Notes under the pieces: model-generated
Told to the model about the DNA's origin: nothing
What the model saw: the letters and a program-made list of their open reading frames with translations, nothing else
Databases searched by the model: none
DNA from: Onthophagus taurus
Lineage: Eukaryota > Arthropoda > Insecta > Coleoptera > Scarabaeidae
Reading direction: 5' to 3'
Assembly: GCF_036711975.1 (NCBI RefSeq)
Contig: NC_091975.1
Coordinates: forward strand, 13,580,501-13,644,500
Length of the DNA stretch: 64,000 bases
Program-made: the position numbers and the translations under genes
Shown: piece after piece, positions 1-13,300 of the stretch
How the letters are laid out: each line of letters opens with the position of its first letter
How positions within the stretch are numbered: position 1 is the first letter of the stretch

Positions 1-3000
1 CGGAATCAAAAGTGATAGAAAGTTGAAACATGACTCAAAACGGTGTATATCGTCATTATATCACGTCTTGGGCACATTTTGTTTTTTATCTCCAACATGC
101 TCCAATGTGACATTTGCCACCTGAGTATCAGATATATGGTCGACAGAATTACCGGAACCAAGAGTGATAGAAAGTTCAAACATGGCTCAGAACGGCGTAT
201 AACGTCATAATATCACTTTGGGCACATTTTGTTTTTTAACTCCAATATGCTCCAATGTGACATTTGCCACCTGAATATCACATATATCGTCGACAGAATT
301 ACCGGAACCAAAAGTGATAGAAAGTTCAAACATGGCTCAAAACGGCGTATAACGTCATAATATCACGTTTTGGGCACATTTTGTTTTTTATCTCCAACAT
401 GCTCCAATGTGACATTTGCCACCTGAATATCAGATATATGGTCGACAGAATTACCGGAACCAAAAGTGATAGAAAGTTCAAACATGGCTCAAAACGGCGT
501 ATAACGTCATAATATAACGTTTTGGGCACATTTTGTTTTTTATCTCCAACATGCTCCAATATAACATTTGGCATCTGAATATCACATATATGGTCGACAG
601 AATTACCGGAACCAAATGTGATAGAAAGTTAAACCATGGCTCAAAACGACGTATATCGTCATTATATCACGTCTTGGGCACATTTTGTTTTTTATCTCCA
701 ACATGCTCCAATGTGACATTTGCCACCTGAGTATCAGATATATGGTCGACAGAATTACCGGAACCAAGAGTGATAGAAAGTTCAAACATGGCTCAGAACG
801 GCGTATAACGTCATAATATCACTTTGGGCACATTTTGTTTTTTAACTCCAACATGCTCCAATGTGACATTTGCCACCTGAATATCACATATATGGTCGAC
901 AGAATTACCGGAACCAAAAGTGATAGAAAGTTCAAACATGGCTCAAAACGGCGTATAACGTCATAATATAACGTTTTGGGCACATTTTGTTTTTTATCTC
1001 CAACATGCTCCAATATAACATTTGGCATCTGAATATCACATATATGGTCGACAGAATTACCGGAATCAAAAGTGATAGAAAGTTGAAACATGACTCAAAA
1101 CGGTGTATATCGTCATTATATCACGTCTTGGGCACATTTTGTTTTTTATCTCCAACATGCTTCAATATGACATTTGGCCCCTGAATATCACATATATGGT
1201 CGACAGAATTATCAGATCCAAAAGTGATAGAAAGTTCAAACATGGCTCAGAACGGCGTATAACGTCATAATATCACGTTTTGGGCACATTTTGTTTTTTA
1301 TCTCCAACATGCTTCAATATGACATTTGGCCCCTGAATATCACATATATGGTCGACAGAATTACCGGAACCAAAAGTGATAGAAAGTTCAAACATGGCTC
1401 AAAACGGCGTTTAACGTCATAATATCACGTTTTAGGCACATTTTGTTTTTTATCTCCAACATCCTCCAATGTGACATTTGGCACCTGAATATCAGATATA
1501 TGGTCGACAGAATTACCGGAACCAAAAGTGATAGAAAGTTAAAACATGGCTCAAAATGGCGTATAACGTCATAATATAACGTTTTGGGCACATTTTGTTT
1601 TTTATCTCCAACATGCTCCAATATAACATTTGGCATCTGAATATCACATATATGGTCGACAGAATTACCGGAACCAAATGTGATAGAAAGTTAAACCATG
1701 GCTCAAAACGACGTATATCATCATTATATCACGTCTTGGGCACATTTTGTTTTTTATCTCCAACATGCTCCAATGTGACATTTGCCACCTGAGTATCAGA
1801 TATATGGTCGACAGAATTACCGGAACCAAGAGTGATAGAAAGTTCAAACATGGCTCAGAACGGCGTATAACGTCATAATATCACTTTGGGCACATTTTGT
1901 TTTTTAACTCCAACATGCTCCAATGTGACATTTGCCACCTGAATATCACATATATGGTCGACAGAATTACCGGAACCAAAAGTGATAGAAAGTTCAAACA
2001 TGGCTCAAATCGGCGTATAACGTCATAATATAACGTTTTGGGCACATTTTGTTTTTTATCTCCAACATGCTCCAATATAACATTTGGCATCTGAATATCA
2101 CATATATGGTCGACAGAATTACTGGAATCAAAAGTGATAGAAAGTTGAAACATGGCTCAAAACGGTGTATATCGTCATTATATCACGTCTTGGGCACATT
2201 TTGTTTTTTATCTCCAACATGCTTCAATATGACATTTGGCCCCTGAATATCACATATATGGTCGACAGAATTATCAGATCCAAAAGTGATAGAAACTTCA
2301 AACATGGCTCAGAACGGCGTATAACGTCATAATATCACGTTTTGGGCACATTTTGTTTTTTATCTCCAACATGCTTCAATATGACATTTGGCCCCTGAAT
2401 ATCACATATATGGTCGACAGAATTACCGGAACCAAAAGTGATAGAAAGTTCAAACATGGCTCAAAACGGCGTTTAACGTCATAATATCACGTTTTGGGCA
2501 CATTTTGTTTTTTATCTCCAACATCCTCCAATGTGACATTTGGCATCTGAATATAACATATATGGTCGACGGAATTACCGGATCCAAAAGTGATAGAAAG
2601 TTCAAACATGGCTCAAAACGGCGTATAACGTCATAATATCACGTTTTGGGCACATTTTGTTTTTTATCTCCAACATGCTCTAATATAACATTTGGCATCT
2701 GAATATCACCTATATGGTCGACGGAATTACCGGAACCAAAAGTGATAGCAAGTTCAAACATGGCTCAAAACGGCGTATAACGTCATAATATCACGTTTTG
2801 GGCACATTTTGTCTTTTATCTTCAACATGCTCCAATGTGACATTTGGCATCGGAATATCACCTATATGGTCAACAGAATTACCGGAACCAAAAGTGATAG
2901 AAAGTTCAAACATGGCTCAAAACGGCGTATAACGTCATAATATCACGTTTTGGGCAAATTTTGTTTTTTATCTCCAATATGCTCCAATGTGACATTTGCC

Positions 3001-4956
3001 ACCCGAATATCACATATATGGTCGACGGAATTACCGGAACCAAAAGTGACAGAAAGTTCAAACATGGTTCAAAACGGCGTATAACGTCATAATATAACGT
3101 TTTGGGCACATTTTGTTTTTTATCTCCAACATGCTCCAATATAACATTTGGCATCTGAATATCACATATATGGTCGACAGAATTACCGGAATCAAAAGTG
3201 ATAGAAAGTTGAAACATGGCTCAAAACGGTGTATATCGTCATTATATCACGTCTTGGGCACATTTTGTTTTTTATCTCCAACATGCTTCAATATGACATT
3301 TGACCCCTGAATATCACATATATGGTCGACAGAATTATCAGATCCAAAAGTGATAGAAAGTTCAAACATGGCTCAGAACGGCGTATAACGTCATAATATC
3401 ACGTTTTGGGCACATTTTGTTTTTTATCTCCAACATGCTTCAATATGACATTTGGCCCCTGAACATCACATATATGGTCGACAGAATTACCGGAACCAAA
3501 AGTGATAGAAAGTTCAAACATGGCTCAAAACGGCGTTTAACGTCATAATATCACGTTTTGGGCACATTTTGTTTTTTATCACCAACATGCTCCAATATAA
3601 CATTTGGCATCTGAATATCACATATATGGTCGACAGAATTACCGGAATCAAAAGTGATAGAAAGTTGAAACATGGCTCAAAACGGTGTATATCGTCATTA
3701 TATCACGTCTTGGGCACATTTTGTTTTTTATCTCCAACATGCTCCAATGTGACATTTGCCACCTGAATATCACATATATGGTCGACAGAATTACCGGAAC
3801 CAAAAGTGATAGAAAGTTCAAACATGGCTCAAAACGGCGTATAACGTCATAATATCAAGTTTTGGGCAAATTTTGTTTTTTATCTCCAATATGCTCCAAT
3901 GTGACATTTGCCACCCGAATATCACATATATGGTCGACGGAATTACCGGAACCAAAAGTGACAGAAAGTTCAAACATGGTTCAAAACGGCGTATAACGTC
4001 ATAATATAACGTTTTGGGCACATTTTGTTTTTTATCTCCAACTTGCTCCAACATGTTATTTGGCGCCTGAATAACACAAATATGGTCAGCAGAATTATCG
4101 GAACCAAAAGTGATAGAAAGTTCAAACATGGCTCAGAACGGCGTATAACGTCATAATATCACCTTTTGGGCACATTTTGTTTTTTATCTCCAACTTGCTC
4201 CAACATGTTATTTGGCGCCTGAATAACACAAATATGGTCAGCAGAATTATCGGAACCAAAAGTGATAGAAAGTTCAAACATGGCTCAGAACGGCGTATAA
4301 CGTCATAATATCACGTTTTGGGCACATTTTGTTTTTTATCTCCAACATGGTTCAACATGTCATTTGGCTCCTAAATATCACAAATATGGTCAGCAGAATT
4401 ATCGGAACCAAAAGTGATAGAAAGTTCAAACATGGCTCAGAACGGCGTATAACGTCATAATATCACGTTTTGGGTACATTTTGTTTTTTATCTCCATCAT
4501 GGTTCAACATGTCATTTGGCTCCTAAATATCACAAATATAGTCAGCAGAATTATCGGAACCAAAAGTGATAGAAAGTTCAAACATGGCTCAGAACGGCGT
4601 ATTACGTCATAATATCACGTTTTGGGCACATTTTGTTTTTTATCTCCAACTTGCTCCAACATGTCATTTGGCTCCTAAATATCACAAATATGGTCAGCAG
4701 AATTATCGGAACCAAAAGTGATAGAAAGTTCAAACATGGCTCAGAACGGCGTATAACGTCATAATATCACGTTTTGGGCACATTTTGTTTTTTATCTCCA
4801 ACATGGTTCAACATGTCATTTGGCTGCTAAATATCACAAATATGGTCAGCAGAATTATCGGAACCAAAAGTGATAGAAAGTTCAAACATGGCTCAGAACG
4901 GCGTATAACGTCATAATATCACGTTTTGGGCACATCTTGTTTTTTATCTCCAACAT
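1..4956. repeat. Left copy of a long duplicated satellite block
   Basis: This block matches 12016-16971 at a constant offset of 12,015 bp, with no difference found by eye in the parts compared. It includes private variants such as the frame-altering bases near 1388-1636 and the CAACTTG junction at 4041. The match reaches the window's first base, so the true left edge lies outside. It ends where 4957 reads ACTCCAAAAT but 16972 reads GGTTCAACAT. Confidence 0.9.
4041..4956. repeat. Island of family B monomers inside family A
   Basis: Six consecutive monomers carry the family B signature (GGTCAGCAGAATTATCGG, CAACTTGCTCCAACATG or CAACATGGTTCAACATG, GGCTCCTAAATATCACAAAT). Family A resumes at 4957. 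The same A-to-B junction occurs 12,015 bp later at 16056, where family B then continues for tens of kilobases. The island is best explained as the right end of a duplicated block that was joined back to family A. Confidence 0.85.
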
Positions 4957-5650
4957 ACTCCAAAATAATATTTACTATCTGAATATCACATATATGGTCG
5001 CCAGAATTACCGGAACCAAAAGTGATAGAAAGTTCAAACATGGCTCAAAACGGCGTATAACATCATAATATCACGTTTTGGGCACATCTTGTTTTTTATC
5101 TCCAACATGCTCCAATGTGACATTTGCCACCTGAATATCACATATATGGTCGACAGAATTACCGGAACCAAAAGTGATAGAAAGTTCAAACATGGCTCAA
5201 AACGGCGTATAACGTCATAATATCACGTTTAAGGCACATTTTGTTTTTTATCTCCAACATACTTTAAAATAATATTTACCATCTGAATATCACATATATG
5301 GTCGCCAGAATTACCGGAACCAAAAGTGATAGAAAGTTCAAACATGGCTCAAAACGGCGTATAACATCATAATATCACGTTTTGGGCACATCTTGTTTTT
5401 TATCTCCAACATGCTCCAATGTGACATTTGCCACCTGAATATCACATATATGGTCGACAGAATTACCGGAACCAAAAGTGATAGAAAGTTCAAACATGGC
5501 TCAAAACGGCGTATAACGTCATAATATCACGTTTAAGGCACATTTTGTTTTTTATCTCCAACATACTTTAAAATAATATTTACCATCTGAATATCACATA
5601 TATGGTCGCCAGAATTACCGGAACCAAAGGTGATAGAAAGATCCAACATG

Positions 5651-7346
5651 TGTTACAGTCTAATTTATTCCAATGTTTTGTATTTATGTTACTTGTAAAT
5701 TTTTTTTATATTGTAATTTTTTTTTAAGCGACAGAATCTGGAGATCCTTTTTTCCCTTCCTATTATTCCTTCATTTGTACGGAATTATCATTATAAATTT
5801 TCTTTTCTTTCTATTCTTTTCTTATATTTCGCCTTCTCTTTAATAGATGTCATTTTCTTAATTCTTTACTTATTTTAAATTTCATACGGAAAAGTTATTG
5901 CGCGCAGGTCGAGTTTTTTTTTTTTGAAATTGGATTTAGGTTTTCGAAGAGGAAGTCTCACTCTTTTTGGTGGCACGAGACTCAACGTGTAGCGTCGTTG
6001 TGTAGGCGTTTTGGTTGACATTTTGAGTGATTCATTTGGTCATAATTTGATTTAACGCATCCGAATTAATCGGGATCATCACATCGACAATTTATTTGAG
6101 AACAAGTTTAAGTTCTTTCTTACGGTTAACCCGGCTATTTTGCGTTTTGAGTCGATTTACTTTTCACACGTGCGAGGCCTTTAACATCTGAGGTATGTGA
6201 TAGTAATTTAATAGAAATTTAATCATTCAATCATTTATTCAGACACAATCAATACTTATAATATTTGATAATTCCAAAAAAAAAAAAAAATTTGTTTAAC
6301 TTAATAATTTAACAATTCTTTTTCTTTCTTCTCTTTCTTCTCCTTTTCTAATTTTTTTGTATCGTCCATTTACTAATTTTTAGGCCTCCTATTTTGGGAT
6401 ATTATTATTCCGGGAATAGTTTCTTTGGATTTTTACGTTGGGATTTTTCCATTCCAAAAGAAAAAAAAAATCAAATAATATAATTGTATGGTGGAGTGCC
6501 TCCCTTCTGCCAACTCCGAATACTTTCCCTCTCCAGAGGAATCGCTGCATAAAGAAGAATCTTACCCGTATCAAGGTCAGAACGTATATGTAAAGTTATT
6601 TTGTGTTCATTAATGTGTTGAATCGCTATAAAAAAAAAGTTAATAATACTTACATTTGAGAATTTACTATAAACATTTAAAAATTTTACTTACCTTGCAA
6701 ATAAATTATTGCAGATTGTAAGGGTAAAATCTAAATTTTGGGGTGATTTTTTTTATTTTTTTTCTCGTCGAATTTTTTTTGGTTTTACTACGTTTCAAAA
6801 GACAAGCTTGTACTTTATACAAAACGTATCGGGATCAATTTGTTTCAATTTCCTTTTGTTGAATTTTTTTTTTATTACCGAATATTTTCTACAGTTTTTT
6901 TTTATTTTCATTTTAAAGTTAATTTTAACGTCTCCCAAAACAGTGGGTTTCCCATTTATTTAAGTTTGAGTTATAAGTTATAATACTTTAGTTTATATTT
7001 TCGAATCTTCATTTTTTTTATTATTCAATTTCTTTCTAAAATTCAATTTTTGTTTTTAATAAACCAAATTATTTTTTTTTGTAATATCAGGTGTTTTATA
7101 GAAATTTTGTACATGTGATCCTTGTGTGCCTATTCCTATTCCTGAACATCTACATTTCGTAATTGATGGACATCGCTGTAATAAATTATGTGGCGCCAGA
7201 TATAAATTAACGAACCTCCCCGTCTTCACTGTGCTAGTTGAGGTTCGGCGGTGTTTTCATTTTTTTGGGTTGGCACGGAAGGGTTAAGGGAAAACCATCT
7301 TGGTCAAAAATTTTTTTTTGTTGATTCCGGTACGTAACGGCGTTAT
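5651..7346. mobile_element. Unclassified 1.7-kb AT-rich insertion in the satellite
   Basis: The satellite stops at ...CCAACATG (5650) and resumes at ACATGGCTCAAAACGG (7347). The intervening 1696 bp are unrelated to the repeat. ACATG occurs on both sides (5646-5650 and 7347-7351) and fits a 5-bp target-site duplication at the point where a normal monomer reads AAACATGGCTC. The insert starts TGTTACAGTC and ends GTAACGGCGTTAT. It has many T and A runs and a pyrimidine-rich tract near 6315-6360. No long open frame, no terminal inverted repeat and no tRNA-complementary site was recognised. A TG start would suit an LTR, but the other end is not CA. It could be a decayed LTR fragment, a non-autonomous element or host DNA. 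It is absent from the duplicate block at 12016-16971. Confidence 0.55.
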
Positions 7347-10300
7347 ACATGGCTCAAAACGGCGTATAACGTCATAATATCAAGCTTTGGGCACATTTTG
7401 TTTTTTAACTCCAACATGCTCCAATGTGACATTTGCCACCTGAATGTCACATATATGGTCGACAGAATTACCGGAACCAAAAGTGATAGAAAGTTCAAAC
7501 ATGGCTCAAAACGGCGTATAACGTCATAATATCACGTTTAATGCACATTTTGTTTTTTATCTCCAACATACTTCAAAATAATATTTACCATCTGAATATC
7601 ACATATATGGTCGACAGAATTACCGGAACAAAAGTGATAGAAAGTTCAAACATGGCTCAAAACGGCGTATAACGTCATAATATCACGTTTAAGGCACATT
7701 TTGTTTTTTATCTCCAACATACTCCAAAATAATATTTACCACCTGAATATCACATGTATGGTCGACAGAATTACCGGAACCAAAAGTGATAGAAAGTTCA
7801 AACATGTCTCAAAACGGCGTATAACGTCATAATATCACGTTTTGTGCACATTTTGTTTTTTATCTCCAACATGCTCCAATGTGACATTTGCCACCTGAAT
7901 ATCAGATGTATGGTCGACAGAATTACCGGAACCAAAAGTGATAGAAAGTTCAAACATGGCTCAAAACGGCGTATAACGTCATAATATCACGTTTTGGGCT
8001 CATTTTGTTTTTTAACTCCAACATGCTCCAATGTGACATTTGCCACCTGAATATCAGATGTATGGTCGACAGAATTACCGGAACCAAAAGTGATAGAAAG
8101 TTCAAACATGGCTCAAAACGGCGTATAACGTCATAATATCACGTTTTGGGCGCATCTTGTTTTTTATCTCCAACATGCTCCAATATAACATTTGGCATCT
8201 GAATATCATATATATGGTCGACAGAATTACCGGAACCAAAAGTGATAGAAAGTTGAAACATGGCTCAAAACGGAGTATATCGTCATTATATCACGTCTTG
8301 GGCACATTTTGTTTTTATCTCCAACATGCTTCAATATGACATTTGGCCCCTGAATATCACATATATGGTCGACAGAATTATCGGATCCAAAAGTGATAGA
8401 AAACTCAAACATGGCTCAAAACGGCGTATAACTTCATAATATCACGTTTTGGGCACATTTTGTTTTTTATCTCCAACATGCTCCAATGTGACATTTGGCA
8501 TCTGAATATAACATATATGGTCGACGGAATTACCGGAACCAAAAGTGATAGAAAGTTCAAACATGGCTCAAAACGGCGTATAACGTCATTATATCACGTT
8601 TTGGGCACATTTTGTTTTTTATCTCCAACATGCTCTAATATAACATTTGGCATCTGAATGTTACCTATATGGTCGACGGAATTACCGGAACCAAAAGTGA
8701 TAGCAAGTTCAAACATGGCTCAAAACGGCGTATAACGTCATAATATCACGTTTTGGGCACATTTTGTTTTTTATCTCCAACATGCTCCAATGTGACATTT
8801 GGCATCTGAGTATCACCTATATGGTCGACAGAATTACCGGAACCAAAAGTGATAGAAAGTTCAAACATGGCTCAAAACGGCGTATAACTTCATAATATCA
8901 CGTTTTTAGCACATTTTGTTTTTTATCTCCAACATGCTCCAATGTGACATTTGGCATCTGAATATAACATATATGGTCGACGGAATTACCGGAACCAAAA
9001 GTGATAGAAAGTTCAAACATGGCTCAAAACGGCGTATAACGTCATTATATCACGTTTTGGGCACATTTTGTTTTTTATCTCCAACATGCTGCAATGTGAC
9101 ATTTGGCATCTGAATATAACATATATGGTCGACGGAATTACCGGAACCAAAAGTGATAGAAAGTTCAAACATGGCTCAGAACGGCGTATAACGTCATAAT
9201 ATCACGTTTTGGGCACATTTTGTTTTTTATCTCCAACATGCTGGAACATGTCATTTGGCGCCTAAATATCACAAATACTGTCAGCAGAATTATCGGAACC
9301 AAAAGTGATAGAAAGTTCAAACATGGCTCAAAACGGCGTATAACGTCATAATATCACGTTTTGGGCACATTTTGTTTTTTATCTCCAACATGCTCCAATG
9401 TGACATTTGCCACCTGAATATCAGATATATGGTCGACAGAATTACCGGAACCAAAAGTGATAGAAAGTTCAAACATGGCTCAAAACGGCGTATAACGTCA
9501 TAATATAACGTTTTGGGCACATTTGTTTTTTATCTCCAACATGCTCCAATATAACATTTGGCATCTGAATATCACATATATGGTCGACAGAATTACCGGA
9601 ACCAAATGTGATAGAAAGTTAAACCATGGCTCAAAACGACGTATATCGTCATTATATCACGTCTTGGGCACATTTTGTTTTTTATCTCCAACATGCTCCA
9701 ATGTGACATTTGCCACCTGAGTATCAGATATATGGTCGACAGAATTACCGAACCAAGAGTGATAGAAAGTTCAAACATGGCTCAGAACGGCGTATAACGT
9801 CATATCACTTTGGGCACATTTTGTTTTTTAACTCCAATATGCTCCAATGTGACATTTGCCACCTGAATATCACATATATCGTCGACAGAATTACCGGAAC
9901 CAAAAGTGATAGAAAGTTCAAACATGGCTCAAAACGGCGTATAACGTCATAATATCACGTTTTGGGCACATTTTGTTTTTTATCTCCAACATGCTCCAAT
10001 GTGACATTTGCCACCTGAATATCAGATATATGGTCGACAGAATTACCGGAACCAAAAGTGATAGAAAGTTCAAACATGGCTCAAAACGGCGTATAACGTC
10101 ATAATATAACGTTTTGGGCACATTTTGTTTTTTATCTCCAACATGCTCCAAAATAATATTTACCATCTGAATATCACATATATGGTCGCCAGAATTACCG
10201 GAACCAAAAGTGATAGAAAGTTCAAACATGGCTCAAAACGGCGTATAACGTCATAATATTACGTTTTGGGCACATTTTGTTTTATATCTCCAACATGCTC

Positions 10301-13300
10301 CAAAATAATATTTACCATCTGAATATCACATATATGGTCGCCAGAATTACCGGAACCAAAAGTGATAGAAGGTTCAAACATGGCTCAAAACGGCGTATAA
10401 CGTCATAATATAACGTTTTGGGCACATTTTGTTTTTTATCTCCAACATGCTCCAATATAACATTTGGCATCTGAATATCACATATATGGTCGACAGAATT
10501 ACCGGAACCAAAAGTGATAGAAAGTTGAAACATGGCTCAAAACGGCGTATATCGTCATTATATCACGTCTTGGGCACATTTTGTTTTTTATCTCCAACAT
10601 GCTTCAATATGACATTTGGCCCCTGAATATCACATATATGGTCGGCAGAATTATCGGATCCAAAAGTGATAGAAAGTTCAAACATGGCTCAGAACGGCGT
10701 ATATCGTCATAATATCACGTTTTGGGCACATTTTGTTTTTTATCTCCAACATGCTTCAATATGACATTTGGCCCCTGAATATCACATATATGGTCGGCAG
10801 AATTATCGGATCCAAAAGTGATAGAAAGTTCAAACATGGCTCAGAACGGCGTATAACGTCATAATATCACGTTTTGGGCACATTTTGTTTTTTATCTCCA
10901 ACATGCTCCAACATGTCATTTGGCGCCTAAATATCACAAATACTGTCAGCAGAATTATCGGAACCAAAAGTGATAGAAAGTTCAAACATGGCTCAAAACG
11001 GCGTATAACGTCATAATATCACGTTTTGGGCACATTTTGTTTTTTATCTCCAACATGCTCCAATGTGACATTTGCCACCTGAGTATCAGATATATGGTCG
11101 ACAGAATTACCGGAACCAAGAGTGATAGAAAGTTCAAACATGGCTCAGAACGGCGTATAACGTCATATCACTTTGGGCACATTTTGTTTTTTAACTCCAA
11201 TATGCTCCAATGTGACATTTGCCACCTGAATATCACATATATCGTCGACAGAATTACCGGAACCAAAAGTGATAGAAAGTTCAAACATGGCTCAAAACGG
11301 CGTATAACGTCATAATATCACGTTTTGGGCACATTTTGTTTTTTATCTCCAACATGCTCCAATGTGACATTTGCCACCTGAATATCACATATATCGTCGA
11401 CAGAATTACCGGAACCAAAAGTGATAGAAAGTTCAAACATGGCTCAAAACGGCGTATAACGTCATAATATAACGTTTTGGGCACATTTTGTTTTTTATCT
11501 CCAACATGCTCCAATATAACATTTGGCATCTGAATATCACATATATGATCGACAGAATTACCGGAACCAAATGTGATAGAAAGTTAAACCATGGCTCAAA
11601 ACGACGTATATCGTCATTATATCACGTCTTGGGCACATTTTGTTTTTTATCTCCAACATGCTCCAATGTGACATTTGCCACCTGAGTATCAGATATATGG
11701 TCGACAGAATTACCGGAACCAAGAGTGATAGAAAGTTCAAACATGGCTCAGAACGGCGTATAACGTCATAATATCACTTTGGGCACATTTTGTTTTTTAA
11801 CTCCAACATGCTCCAATGTGACATTTGCCACCTGAATATCACATATATGGTCGACAGAATTACCGGAACCAAAAGTGATAGAAAGTTCAAACAAGGCTCA
11901 AAACGGCGTATAACGTCATAATATAACGTTTTGGGCACATTTTGTTTTTTATCTCCAACATGCTCCAATATAACATTTGGCATCTGAATATCACATATAT
12001 GGTCGACAGAATTACCGGAATCAAAAGTGATAGAAAGTTGAAACATGACTCAAAACGGTGTATATCGTCATTATATCACGTCTTGGGCACATTTTGTTTT
12101 TTATCTCCAACATGCTCCAATGTGACATTTGCCACCTGAGTATCAGATATATGGTCGACAGAATTACCGGAACCAAGAGTGATAGAAAGTTCAAACATGG
12201 CTCAGAACGGCGTATAACGTCATAATATCACTTTGGGCACATTTTGTTTTTTAACTCCAATATGCTCCAATGTGACATTTGCCACCTGAATATCACATAT
12301 ATCGTCGACAGAATTACCGGAACCAAAAGTGATAGAAAGTTCAAACATGGCTCAAAACGGCGTATAACGTCATAATATCACGTTTTGGGCACATTTTGTT
12401 TTTTATCTCCAACATGCTCCAATGTGACATTTGCCACCTGAATATCAGATATATGGTCGACAGAATTACCGGAACCAAAAGTGATAGAAAGTTCAAACAT
12501 GGCTCAAAACGGCGTATAACGTCATAATATAACGTTTTGGGCACATTTTGTTTTTTATCTCCAACATGCTCCAATATAACATTTGGCATCTGAATATCAC
12601 ATATATGGTCGACAGAATTACCGGAACCAAATGTGATAGAAAGTTAAACCATGGCTCAAAACGACGTATATCGTCATTATATCACGTCTTGGGCACATTT
12701 TGTTTTTTATCTCCAACATGCTCCAATGTGACATTTGCCACCTGAGTATCAGATATATGGTCGACAGAATTACCGGAACCAAGAGTGATAGAAAGTTCAA
12801 ACATGGCTCAGAACGGCGTATAACGTCATAATATCACTTTGGGCACATTTTGTTTTTTAACTCCAACATGCTCCAATGTGACATTTGCCACCTGAATATC
12901 ACATATATGGTCGACAGAATTACCGGAACCAAAAGTGATAGAAAGTTCAAACATGGCTCAAAACGGCGTATAACGTCATAATATAACGTTTTGGGCACAT
13001 TTTGTTTTTTATCTCCAACATGCTCCAATATAACATTTGGCATCTGAATATCACATATATGGTCGACAGAATTACCGGAATCAAAAGTGATAGAAAGTTG
13101 AAACATGACTCAAAACGGTGTATATCGTCATTATATCACGTCTTGGGCACATTTTGTTTTTTATCTCCAACATGCTTCAATATGACATTTGGCCCCTGAA
13201 TATCACATATATGGTCGACAGAATTATCAGATCCAAAAGTGATAGAAAGTTCAAACATGGCTCAGAACGGCGTATAACGTCATAATATCACGTTTTGGGC

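Larger units (their letters stand above)
1..5650. repeat. 152-bp satellite array, family A (with family B island)
   Basis: Head-to-tail monomers of 152 bp (some 150-151) fill this stretch. For example, the motif ATGGTCGAC recurs at 1196 and 1348. Family A monomers are recognised by GGTCGACAGAATTACCGG and by a segment reading GCTCCAATGTGACATTTGCC or close variants. Near 4957-5640 a sub-variant appears with ATACTCCAAAATAATATTTA and GGTCGCCAG. Blocks repeat with a period of about 1062-1064 bp (seven monomers): matching segments begin at 326 and 1388, and at 987, 2049 and 3113. The array continues past the left window edge. Short open frames of 60-103 codons recur on both strands only because the repeat recurs. 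They are not treated as genes. Confidence 0.97.

Noticed and set aside
533-730. Recurring 65-codon frames (starting MFFISNMLQ) and 82-103-codon frames on both strands in the satellite, possibly a small-protein gene family
   Set aside because: They occur once per certain monomers, on both strands, differ only by satellite variants, and have no start or stop context beyond the repeat. They are by-products of tandem repetition.
6389-6574. 61-codon minus-strand frame and an 84-codon plus-strand frame (6709-6963) in the unclassified insert
   Set aside because: Composition is dominated by F, L and I from T or A runs. No domain or conserved motif is visible.
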